Shown: positions 32,657-39,888 of the stretch, in pieces
Layout: the number at the start of each line of letters is the position of its first letter
Numbering within the stretch: position 1 is the stretch's first letter
NCBI GenBank assembly: GCA_934130285.1
Contig: CAKOXT010000001.1
Location: forward strand, 1-64,000
From: an uncultured Clostridia bacterium
GTDB taxonomy: Bacteria > Bacillota > Clostridia > TANB77 > CAG-508
Length of the DNA stretch: 64,000 nt
Direction: 5' to 3'
Position numbers and translations under genes: made by a program
Notes under the pieces: generated by a model
The model's input: the letters and a program-made list of their open reading frames with translations, nothing else
Database searches by the model: none
What the model was told of the DNA's origin: nothing

Positions 32657-33640
32657 ATGAAAAAAATTTCAATAGTAGGAAGTGGAAGCTGGGGCGTTGC
32701 TCTAGGAATTTATTTAGCAGGTCAAGGACATGAAGTAAAAATTTGGTCTTTTTCTGAAGAAGAAAGAGATTTGATAAATAATGAAAAAAAATGCAAATTT
32801 TTACCTAAGGCTGTTATACCAGATGGAGTATTTTGTTCAACTGATATGAAGGAAGTTTTAGAAGGAACAGAACTTATTTTGCATGTTACACCATCTAAGT
32901 TTACAAGAAATGTAATTCAACAATATAAGCCATTTATAAAAGATCAAGGTGTTATTATTTGTTCTAAAGGTTTTGAAGCTGATACTTTAAAAACATTAGA
33001 TGATGTTGCTAGAGAAGAACTACCAAACACAAAAATTGGTGTTTTATCTGGCCCAAGTCATGCTGAAGAAGTATCAATACTTATTCCAACAGCATTAGTT
33101 GTTGCTTCTGAAGATAAAGAATTATCAGATATGGTAGTAGATATTTTCAAGAGTGATAAAATGAGAATGTATACATCTAAAGATGTTAAAGGTGTTGAAT
33201 TAGGTGGAGCATTAAAAAATATTATTGCATTTTGTGCTGGTGTTGCTGCTGGACTTGACTTGGGAGATAATACTTTTGCAGCTTTACTTACAAGAGGATT
33301 AGTGGAACTTTCAAGACTAGGAGTTGCATTAGGTGGAAATAAAGACACTTTTTATGGTTTAACTGGACTTGGAGATTTAATTGTTACTTGTGGAAGTATG
33401 CACAGCAGAAATAGAAGAGCTGGAATGCTTATAGGTCAAGGAAAAACTATTGAAGAAACTAGAAAAGAAGTTGGAATGACAATAGAAAGTATAGATAATA
33501 TTGAAGTTGCTTATAAATTGGCTAAAATACATAACATAGAAGTACCTATTATAAATACAGTATATAGAGTATTGTATGATAATTTAGATCCTAGAGAAGC
33601 TGTAACAATGCTTATGACTAGAGATTTAAAAGAAGAATAA
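32657..33640 (+). CDS. gpsA: Glycerol-3-phosphate dehydrogenase [NAD(P)+]
   Basis: A 327-residue GpsA that reduces dihydroxyacetone phosphate to sn-glycerol-3-phosphate for phospholipid synthesis. The dinucleotide-binding motif GSGSWGVALG (7-16), the SGPSHAEEV segment, and the catalytic ELGGALKNIIAFCAG region with the lysine are visible, as is GLTGLGDLIVTC. It follows plsY by 17 nt with aaggag upstream. Together with plsY and plsC it covers the first steps of membrane lipid formation. Confidence 0.96.
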   Translation: MKKISIVGSGSWGVALGIYLAGQGHEVKIWSFSEEERDLINNEKKCKFLPKAVIPDGVFCSTDMKEVLEGTELILHVTPSKFTRNVIQQYKPFIKDQGVIICSKGFEADTLKTLDDVAREELPNTKIGVLSGPSHAEEVSILIPTALVVASEDKELSDMVVDIFKSDKMRMYTSKDVKGVELGGALKNIIAFCAGVAAGLDLGDNTFAALLTRGLVELSRLGVALGGNKDTFYGLTGLGDLIVTCGSMHSRNRRAGMLIGQGKTIEETRKEVGMTIESIDNIEVAYKLAKIHNIEVPIINTVYRVLYDNLDPREAVTMLMTRDLKEE

Positions 33641-33665
33641 AATTAAATTATAGGAGGATTTAAAA

Positions 33666-34298
33666 ATGGGATTTTTGGATGGATTAACAAAGAAAGGCGC
33701 AGAAATATCAAATAGTTTACAAGAAAGCATGAATAAATCACAAAGAGAAAGTAAATGCAAAAAAAGTGTTGCAGAAAATAAAAATAAAATAGAGCAAGCT
33801 TATTCAGAAATTGGAAAAAAAGCTTATGAAAAAAGAACAATGGATGAAGAAGTTATGACTTTTATAAGTGGAAAAATAGAAGAAATAGATAAATTATTAA
33901 AAGAAAATGAAGAATTACAAAAAGAAATTTTAATCTTAAATAATAAGAAAAAATGTCCAAATTGTGGTGCTGAAGTTGATATTAATACAACATTCTGCCC
34001 TCAATGCGGAAAAGAACAAGAAAAAATTGAAGTAGAACCATTTATACCAAATGGAAAAAGAAAATGTTCTGGATGTGGCGAAATTATAGATGATAAAAAT
34101 GAATTTTGCCCAAAATGTGGAGCAAAAAAAGAAGTTGTTGAAGCTTCAAAAACTGAAGAAACAGTTGAAGTAGTAGAAGAAGTAGTTGAAACTGAAGAAG
34201 TTATTCCAGAGGGAAAAAGAAAATGTTCTGGATGTGGTGAAATAATTGATGATGCAGATGTATTCTGCGCAAATTGTGGAACTAAAAAAGAAGATTAA
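33666..34298 (+). CDS. Coiled-coil protein with three zinc ribbons
   Basis: A 210-residue soluble protein. Residues 1-95 are charged and helical, with a coiled-coil look. Three zinc-ribbon units follow: KKCPNCGAEV...FCPQCG, KRKCSGCGEII...FCPKCG and KRKCSGCGEII...FCANCG. The last two are near copies (GKRKCSGCGEIIDD repeats), separated by a glutamate/valine-rich linker. The family (zinc-ribbon domain proteins) is common in Clostridia, of unknown role. It lies between gpsA and dtd in the same direction with a taggagg site. Confidence 0.75.
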   Translation: MGFLDGLTKKGAEISNSLQESMNKSQRESKCKKSVAENKNKIEQAYSEIGKKAYEKRTMDEEVMTFISGKIEEIDKLLKENEELQKEILILNNKKKCPNCGAEVDINTTFCPQCGKEQEKIEVEPFIPNGKRKCSGCGEIIDDKNEFCPKCGAKKEVVEASKTEETVEVVEEVVETEEVIPEGKRKCSGCGEIIDDADVFCANCGTKKED

Positions 34299-34314
34299 TT
34301 TGGAGAAAAATTAA

Positions 34315-34752
34315 ATGAAATTAGTAGTTCAAAGAGTTGATGAAGCAAGAGTAACTGTCGATGAAAAAGTAGTTGGAGAAATCAAAAAAGGATTTATGGT
34401 ATTAATAGGTGTTACTCATGATGATACTTATGAAACTGCAGACTATTTAGTAAACAAATTGTGTCATCTTAGAGTTTTCCAAGATGAGAATTCTAAGATG
34501 AACTTATCAATAAAAGATGTTGATGGAGAATTATTAATAGTATCACAATTTACTTTATATGCAGATTGTCAAAAAGGTAATAGACCAAGCTTTGTTAACA
34601 GTGCTAAACCTGAATATGCAAATGAATTATATGAGTATTTTGTAGAAAAATGTTCACATGAAGTTAAAAAAGTTCAAACAGGTATATTTGGCGCGCATAT
34701 GAAAGTAAGCTTGGTTAACAATGGACCTGTTACAATAATTCTTGAAAAATAA
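34315..34752 (+). CDS. dtd: D-aminoacyl-tRNA deacylase
   Basis: A 145-residue Dtd that removes D-amino acids (for example D-tyrosine) from mischarged tRNAs. The active-site motifs SQFTLYADCQKGNRPSF and the C-terminal NNGPVTI (GPVT chiral-proofreading loop) are intact. It begins KLVVQRVDEARVTVD as usual. The start has ttggag upstream, 16 nt after the zinc-ribbon gene. A small gene on the opposite strand ends directly after its stop codon with no terminator between. Confidence 0.96.
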   Translation: MKLVVQRVDEARVTVDEKVVGEIKKGFMVLIGVTHDDTYETADYLVNKLCHLRVFQDENSKMNLSIKDVDGELLIVSQFTLYADCQKGNRPSFVNSAKPEYANELYEYFVEKCSHEVKKVQTGIFGAHMKVSLVNNGPVTIILEK

Positions 34753-35028
34753 TTAGCTTGGGTATCTTTCATAAAGATATTTAATAATTTCATCTAGATT
34801 TGAATTAGATATTTTTATAAAAATATCCTCATCTAAATTTATCCATGCGCTAATATTATATTGATCGTTATTGTCAATTAGTGTAGAAATTAAATCTACC
34901 ATTTCTAAAGGATTGTCAAAGGAAATATTTTCAATTGATTTATCAAACTTTTTATTATAAAATCTTTCTAAGAAGTTTGATATTTCATTTTTATCTTTAC
35001 TATAAAGATTAAGAGAGGGTTTTGTCAT
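34753..35028 (-). CDS. Small protein of unknown function
   Basis: A 91-residue acidic protein that I do not recognise (MTKPSLNLYSKDKNEISNFL at the start, ending EIIKYLYERYPS). It looks like a small alpha/beta domain with no membrane segment. A strong binding site (aaggag, on the minus strand) eleven bases before the ATG supports a real gene. It is convergent with dtd, with its stop codon abutting the dtd stop, an unusually tight tail-to-tail layout. Confidence 0.7.
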   Translation of the reverse strand: MTKPSLNLYSKDKNEISNFLERFYNKKFDKSIENISFDNPLEMVDLISTLIDNNDQYNISAWINLDEDIFIKISNSNLDEIIKYLYERYPS

Positions 35029-35234
35029 AAAAAATTCTCCTTAATAATATTAATTTTTTTATATATTATAAAATGTATGCAATTTCTGAAAAACATAAAA
35101 CTTATAATGTGAATTTTATGGGTAAACAGATTTGCTGAAAATTAAATATTTTTTTTAGATTTGTTTTAAATTGCTAATATAATAGTATTATTTACAAAAA
35201 AATTAATAAAATAACAAAAAAGTACAAAAAAAAC

Positions 35235-35264
35235 TTGCATTGCAAAAAAGTATTGTGTTATAAT
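35235..35264 (+). promoter_or_regulatory. Promoter of the small LPxTG protein gene
   Basis: TTGCAT (35235-35240), 18-bp spacer, extended -10 TGtTATAAT (35256-35264). The start codon is 36 bp downstream. Confidence 0.85.
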
Positions 35265-35300
35265 AGTAATGTAGTAAAAAGAGAATGAAGGAGTAATGAG

Positions 35301-35636
35301 ATGAATAAAACAAGTATATTAAAATTAATAACTATTATTGCTGTAGTTGGATTAATATTAGGATTTTCAAAGGTTAATTTTGCAGTAACATCAATTGAAA
35401 CATCAGGTGGAAATAAAACAAATAATGTTATAAATTCAGTTAATAACACATCAAATAATGTTACAAATAATACTGAAAATAATACTACTCCATTAAATAC
35501 AAATAATACTATAACAAATAATACAGTATTACCTGATACTGGAGCTAAATCTTCACTAGGTATAATAGTGTTAATAGCTTTGACTTCTGTATCTGCAGTA
35601 TATACATATGTTAAAGTAAAAGAATATAATATATAA
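35301..35636 (+). CDS. Very small LPxTG cell-wall protein
   Basis: A 111-residue exported protein in three parts: a signal peptide (about 1-29, ending near NFA), an asparagine/threonine-rich low-complexity stretch of about 50 residues, and a sortase signal LPDTG (about 77-81) with a following hydrophobic segment and a short charged tail (KVKEYNI). It should be anchored to peptidoglycan by a sortase, which is not in the window. After processing only about 50 low-complexity residues would remain, so a spacer, adhesion or glycosylated-display role is possible but unproven. It has its own promoter and terminator. Confidence 0.82.
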   Translation: MNKTSILKLITIIAVVGLILGFSKVNFAVTSIETSGGNKTNNVINSVNNTSNNVTNNTENNTTPLNTNNTITNNTVLPDTGAKSSLGIIVLIALTSVSAVYTYVKVKEYNI

Positions 35637-35660
35637 TAGTTTTATTTTAAGATGATAGAG

Positions 35661-35690
35661 AAGAAGGATTACAATAGTAGTCCTTTTTTT
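35661..35690 (+). terminator. Terminator of the LPxTG gene
   Basis: A 9-bp stem (35664-35672 with 35677-35685, one G-T pair), 4-nt loop, and seven T residues. Confidence 0.9.
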
Positions 35691-35832
35691 GATGTTTAAA
35701 ATATAATATTACATTTGTGTAACATTTGTTGAAAAATGGGTATACATGAAATATAATATTCACATATTAATGTTGAGAAGATTATTGCTAATAATTTTTA
35801 CAATATTATTGATGGAGGAAGTAAGAATAAGT

Positions 35833-36378
35833 ATGGCAACATTCGCAGAGTATATTTTAAGTGAAAATGATTTTATTAAAAAAATTGATATTATGACTTA
35901 TTTAAAGAAAAAACAAAATATATTTTTCAATACATCTGTAATTATGAAGGCAGAATTAGCTAGAGAATTTATGGATACAATGAAAATAGATGTCGATAAA
36001 AGTTTAGTATTAACAGCGTGTTTAATGTGTGATTGCTTAAAAATTGATTCTCCAGAAGAGCTTGTAAGGTTACAAAAGTCACAAGCTGAGTATAGAAATT
36101 ATTTGAGATCTTTAGGTTTTAATGATAGATTTTGCAAGATATGTGCTGAGCATTCTCGCGTTGGACAAAATCCTAATGTACCAAGAGAAAAGGAAAGTGA
36201 CATATTAGAGCTTGCAGATCAATTTGGCGGACTTATAATGCATAGATCAGACAGAATTGCTTATACAGTTCCTGAGGCTTTAGAAATTTTAGTAAATAAA
36301 AATATGAAAGACGTTAATAATATATATTTAGGACAATTTCAAGAATTTGTTGATATTATGGAGGGCTTGGAAGTATGA
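35833..36378 (+). CDS. Conserved-looking protein of unknown function
   Basis: A 181-residue soluble, mostly helical protein that I do not recognise. It contains several cysteines (TACLMCDCLK, FCKICAEHS) and the segment KESDILELADQFGGLIMHR, which recalls HD-domain-like helical proteins, although no HD pair is present. The frame opens at 35746, but the first 29 codons would be a hydrophobic peptide without binding site; the ATG at 35833 after ggagga is more likely. It overlaps the next gene (ATGA junction), so the two are translated together. Confidence 0.65.
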   Translation: MATFAEYILSENDFIKKIDIMTYLKKKQNIFFNTSVIMKAELAREFMDTMKIDVDKSLVLTACLMCDCLKIDSPEELVRLQKSQAEYRNYLRSLGFNDRFCKICAEHSRVGQNPNVPREKESDILELADQFGGLIMHRSDRIAYTVPEALEILVNKNMKDVNNIYLGQFQEFVDIMEGLEV

Positions 36379-36617
36379 TGGGTTTGCTTACAAAATTTCA
36401 AAAAAATATGAATTGTATAACTAGAAATGATATTCCTGGAGCCGTTAGAGAAATATATGATACAATGGAAAGAAATGAAGCTGCTTTTGCCAAAAGAGAA
36501 GCAGAATTGAGAATGGGTGGGAACTTGCTTACTGAATTAAGAAAGGCAAGAGCTAAATTAAGATATTTTGAAGAAGCACCACTTTTACCTGGATTTGATA
36601 TGGAAGATTTAAAATAG
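36375..36617 (+). CDS. Small helical protein of unknown function
   Basis: An 80-residue, strongly charged, probably all-helical protein that I do not recognise. Its start overlaps the stop of the upstream gene by four bases, which suggests translational coupling and perhaps a stable pair of proteins. It ends with LLPGFDMEDLK. A weak ATGGC/GCCAT stem followed by a T-rich run comes after the stop, and a new promoter follows for the PHP gene. Confidence 0.65.
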   Translation: MMGLLTKFQKNMNCITRNDIPGAVREIYDTMERNEAAFAKREAELRMGGNLLTELRKARAKLRYFEEAPLLPGFDMEDLK

Positions 36618-36637
36618 ATGGCTACATTTATATAGTG

Positions 36638-36665
36638 TTGCCATTTATTTTTTTGGCTATATAAT
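36638..36665 (+). promoter_or_regulatory. Promoter of the PHP gene
   Basis: TTGCCA (36638-36643), 16-bp spacer, perfect TATAAT (36660-36665), 27 bp before the start. Confidence 0.7.
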
Positions 36666-36692
36666 ATTTGAAAAAAGAAAAGGAGAAATAAA

Positions 36693-37886
36693 ATGTACGA
36701 AGTATTTGCAGATATGCATATTCACATAGGAAGAAGTGAAAATAATAAACCAATAAAAATTACAGCAGCTAGAAGCTTGAATTTTGCCAATATAGCAAAA
36801 GAATGTGTAGAAAGAAAAGGAATAAGTGTTGCTGGTATAATAGATTGTGCATCACCTTATGTAATTGAAGACATAGAAAAGTTTTTGGCTAATGGAGATG
36901 CTTATGAGATTCAAGATGGTGGAATAATATATAAAGATAAATTGTGTATTATTTTAGGTAGCGAAATTGAAACATCAGAGGTTAATGAAAATGGAAAAAC
37001 GGGAAGTGCACATAATCTTTGCTATTTTCCTCATTTAGCTGATATAAAAGCTTTTTCAAAAGAAATGTCAACTCATATTAAAAATATAACATTAAGTTCA
37101 CAAAGAGCTAATATTTCGGCATATGAATTAATTGATATTGTTCAAAAGTATAATGGAATTTTAGTTCCTGCACATGCTTTTACACCACATAAGAGTTTTT
37201 ATGGAAATTGTACAGCTCGTTTGGAAAGAATATTTAAAGAAAAATATAAAGATATTCCAGCAATCGAATTAGGTTTAAGTTCTGATACATTTTTGGCTGA
37301 TCAAATTTCTGAACTTGAAACTAAGACTTTTTTGACAAATTCAGATGCTCATTCTCTTCCTAAAATTGCAAGAGAATATAACAAAATGTTATTAGAAGAT
37401 ATTAGTTTTAAAGAATTTGTTATGGCTTTGAAAAATGAAGGTGGTAGAAAAATTACTGCAAATTATGGATTGGATCCAAAGCTTGGAAAATATCATAGAA
37501 CATATTGTGAAGTTTGCAATAAAAATATTCCGGGTGATGCTCCTGTTACAAAATGTGATACGTGTGATAGTAGAAACATTACGATGGGAGTTTATGATAG
37601 AATAGAAATTATTAAAGACAAACCTACAACAAAGAGTCCTGATTTTAGACCTGAATATATTTATCAAATTCCACTTACTTTTATACCGGGCTTAGGTGGA
37701 AAAACAATTGAAAAATTGTTGGATGCATTTGACACAGAAATGAATATTTTACATAAATTATCTTATGATGATATTGAAGCTGTTGTTGGTACAAAATTAG
37801 CAGATAATATTGAAGCTGCTAGAACTGGTAAGATGAAAATAAATGCCGGTGGTGGCGGTGTGTATGGAAAAGTAGTAAAAGAATAA
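36693..37886 (+). CDS. PHP-domain protein (YqxK/TIGR00375-like)
   Basis: A 397-residue protein with an N-terminal PHP metallo-phosphoesterase domain: MHIHIGRS (8-15), HNLCYF, PAHAFTPHKSFYG and TNSDAHSLPKIARE supply the metal-binding histidines and aspartates. A four-cysteine zinc knuckle follows (CEVC, then CDTC, about 275-295), and the C-terminal part has a helix-hairpin-helix-like segment FIPGLGGKTIEKLLDAF. This layout matches the TIGR00375 family (YqxK in Bacillus), thought to act on DNA in repair, but the exact reaction is not known. It is a single-gene unit with its own promoter and terminator. Confidence 0.87.
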   Translation: MYEVFADMHIHIGRSENNKPIKITAARSLNFANIAKECVERKGISVAGIIDCASPYVIEDIEKFLANGDAYEIQDGGIIYKDKLCIILGSEIETSEVNENGKTGSAHNLCYFPHLADIKAFSKEMSTHIKNITLSSQRANISAYELIDIVQKYNGILVPAHAFTPHKSFYGNCTARLERIFKEKYKDIPAIELGLSSDTFLADQISELETKTFLTNSDAHSLPKIAREYNKMLLEDISFKEFVMALKNEGGRKITANYGLDPKLGKYHRTYCEVCNKNIPGDAPVTKCDTCDSRNITMGVYDRIEIIKDKPTTKSPDFRPEYIYQIPLTFIPGLGGKTIEKLLDAFDTEMNILHKLSYDDIEAVVGTKLADNIEAARTGKMKINAGGGGVYGKVVKE

Positions 37887-37908
37887 AACGGTTAAAGATT
37901 TTTCGAAG

Positions 37909-37950
37909 ACGGAAATTTTAGAATGAAAATTCTAAGATTTCCGTTTATTA
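37909..37950 (+). terminator. Terminator of the PHP gene
   Basis: A 16-bp stem (37909-37924 with 37929-37944, one G-T pair) with a gaaa tetraloop and a T/A-rich tail. Confidence 0.88.
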
Positions 37951-38053
37951 TATATCTTGAAAATACAAATTAAAATATTGCTTTAAAATTTGTTTAGCAA
38001 AAGTAACTATTTGATTTTCTTTTTTATAGAATATAGTAAGGGGAGAGTTGTTC

Positions 38054-39385
38054 ATGAAAAAGAAAATATGTAGTATGACTTTAATTATAGTTATGATTTT
38101 TATATTTATTCAATGTATGGTACAAGATATAAGAATTAATGATTATAATGAAATATTAATAAAACAGATAGAACCTGAAAGACTCAAGGAAGATGAAATA
38201 TGTAATTTGCCAACAACGGAGATAATTGAACAAACTTTAGAAGATGAACAAATACAAGAACAGGAAGTTGAAGATGAAACATTTGAGCTTCAAGGAGAAA
38301 TTGCATATGAAGGTGATAAAGCTCGTTCTTGGAATGTAACTCTTGGAGATTATAAAGGCTTAACTTATTATTCTCAGCTTGATGGGAGATGGAAGAATAA
38401 GATATATTCATCTGTTGAAAAATCTAATCAAACGATTGGAAACTCTGGATGTGGTCCTACGGCTGCTGCTATGATAATAACAGCTTGTAAAGGTGCTATA
38501 TTACCGGATGAAGTTGCTGATTTATTTGTAGAATATGGGTATAGGAGTGCTAATAACGGAACGTATTGGAGTGCGTTTAGAGCAATTGCTGATGAATTTG
38601 ATATAGAATATACAGAAAGAAGCAATTTGAATAGTGCTTTAGATTTATTAAAAAATAATAATTATGTTGTAGCTAGTGTTGGAAATGGATTGTTTACGAC
38701 AGGTGGACATTTTGTTGTGTTAGTTGGAATTGAAAACAATAGAATAAAAATATATGATCCATATTTGTATGCTGGTAAATTTGATACGTCATATAGAAGA
38801 GGTAAGGCTATTGTTGATGGGAATACTGTATATGTTACTGTTGATAATTTTGCTAAATATGCAAATGCTAAAGGATTTTTTTGTTATAAACATGATTCAA
38901 ATGTGGAAGAAAACAAATCAGAAGTAGTGATATCAAGTTATACAAGATATGTTAATACAAATACTAAGAACTTGAATGTTAGAGTAAGTCCAAATGGAAG
39001 AGTTGTGGATTCGCTTAAAAAAGGAACAAAAGTAGTTGTGTATGAGACTGCTGGAAATTGGAGCAAAATAGGTGATAATAGGTGGGTATCATCAGAATAT
39101 TTATCAACTGGAATGAATGAAGAGGCCATATTTGTACAATATAAGATTGGAAAATATGTTGTTAATGCATCTGTTTTGAATGTTAGAACAGGTGCGTCTA
39201 CAAATTATTATGCTAAAAAGTATTATCAGTTATCTGCAAATGCTAGAATGCAAAATAAGTCAAAAGGAAATTATTATACAAATGGCTATAGAAAAGGTGT
39301 TGTATTTAATGTATTAAAAGTCGATGGTAACTGGGGATATACGCCAAGTGGATGGGTTTGCTTGGATTACTGTACTAAAATATAA
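38054..39385 (+). CDS. Secreted C39-like cysteine peptidase with two SH3b domains
   Basis: A 443-residue exported protein. Residues 1-25 form a signal peptide or anchor, followed by an acidic linker (glutamate-rich, about 40-85). The peptidase_C39_2 domain has C133 in GNSGCGPTAAAM, H219 in TTGGHFVVLVG and D235 in YDPY. Two bacterial SH3 domains follow, marked NLNVRVSPNGRVV and LNVRTGASTNYYAKK, which usually bind cell wall. The substrate is not known; peptidoglycan cross-bridges or surface proteins are likely. The true start is the ATG after aagggga; a TTG two codons earlier extends the frame. Confidence 0.87.
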   Translation: MKKKICSMTLIIVMIFIFIQCMVQDIRINDYNEILIKQIEPERLKEDEICNLPTTEIIEQTLEDEQIQEQEVEDETFELQGEIAYEGDKARSWNVTLGDYKGLTYYSQLDGRWKNKIYSSVEKSNQTIGNSGCGPTAAAMIITACKGAILPDEVADLFVEYGYRSANNGTYWSAFRAIADEFDIEYTERSNLNSALDLLKNNNYVVASVGNGLFTTGGHFVVLVGIENNRIKIYDPYLYAGKFDTSYRRGKAIVDGNTVYVTVDNFAKYANAKGFFCYKHDSNVEENKSEVVISSYTRYVNTNTKNLNVRVSPNGRVVDSLKKGTKVVVYETAGNWSKIGDNRWVSSEYLSTGMNEEAIFVQYKIGKYVVNASVLNVRTGASTNYYAKKYYQLSANARMQNKSKGNYYTNGYRKGVVFNVLKVDGNWGYTPSGWVCLDYCTKI

Positions 39386-39400
39386 AAGTTGAAAAATGTG

Positions 39401-39429
39401 TTTACAAAAAAATATATTTATAATATAAT
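39401..39429 (+). promoter_or_regulatory. Promoter upstream of tRNA-Thr
   Basis: TTTACA (39401-39406), 17-bp spacer, TATAAT (39424-39429). It lies 16 bp after the peptidase stop and about 50 bp before the tRNA. Confidence 0.8.
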
Positions 39430-39443
39430 TTCAACAGGTTAAA

Positions 39444-39480
39444 GAACAAATAATTGTGCTCAATTATTTGTTCAATTTTT
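39444..39480 (+). terminator. Terminator-like hairpin between promoter and tRNA-Thr
   Basis: A perfect 13-bp stem (39444-39456 with 39461-39473), tgct loop, then aattttt ending one base before the tRNA. It lies downstream of the promoter at 39401-39429, so it is either the terminator of the upstream peptidase gene or an attenuator/processing hairpin in the tRNA leader. Confidence 0.8.
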
Positions 39481-39556
39481 GCCATTATAGCTCAGTTGGT
39501 AGAGCAACAGATTCGTAACCTGTAGGTCGGCGGTTCGATTCCGCCTAATGGCTCCA
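39481..39556 (+). tRNA. tRNA-Thr (anticodon CGU)
   Basis: A complete 76-nt cloverleaf. The acceptor stem is GCCATTA/TAATGGC, the D arm is GCTCAGTTGGTAGAGC, the anticodon loop TTCGTAA gives anticodon CGT (reads ACG, threonine), and the T arm is GGCGG-TTCGATT-CCGCC. The discriminator T and CCA end are encoded. The base pair at the loop end of the anticodon stem is an A-C mismatch (residues 31 and 39). A minor tRNA in an AT-rich genome. Confidence 0.95.
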
Positions 39557-39565
39557 TTTAAAATC

Positions 39566-39597
39566 AACTTACGGACTTAATTGTTCGTAAGTTTTTG
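39566..39597 (+). terminator. Terminator after tRNA-Thr
   Basis: An 11-bp stem (39566-39576 with 39583-39593, one G-T pair), 6-nt loop, T run. It ends 10 bases after the tRNA. Confidence 0.88.
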
Positions 39598-39601
39598 TTT
39601 T

Positions 39602-39888
39602 ACATAAAAGTAAAAAAATTTTTCTAATATTTTTTATATTAAAGTACATAATTGAAAGCTTAAAATAAAAGATAATTTTAGATTTTATGTTTTATTTGTG
39701 AGAAAATATATTAGATGTATTTTAGAAAGAGAATTTATTTTGAAATTTGTTGTTTAATTACACTAAGTTTAAAGAAATTTATTAATAAAATGATGTCATA
39801 TGAGATGGAATAAAAAGTCACAAAAAAATGTTACGAGAAAATAGTCAAATTTTAATATAGGGTGTTAAAATATTATTGGTGATGTATA
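39602..39888. other. Gene-free AT-rich gap before the KAP NTPase gene
   Basis: No open frame, RNA gene or clear promoter is seen here. No copy of the tRNA 3' end that would mark an integration site was found by eye in this gap. Confidence 0.5.

Noticed and set aside
35746..35832. 29-codon hydrophobic extension of the gene at 35833
   Set aside because: It would add a membrane segment to a soluble protein and lacks a binding site; a ggagga site precedes the later ATG.
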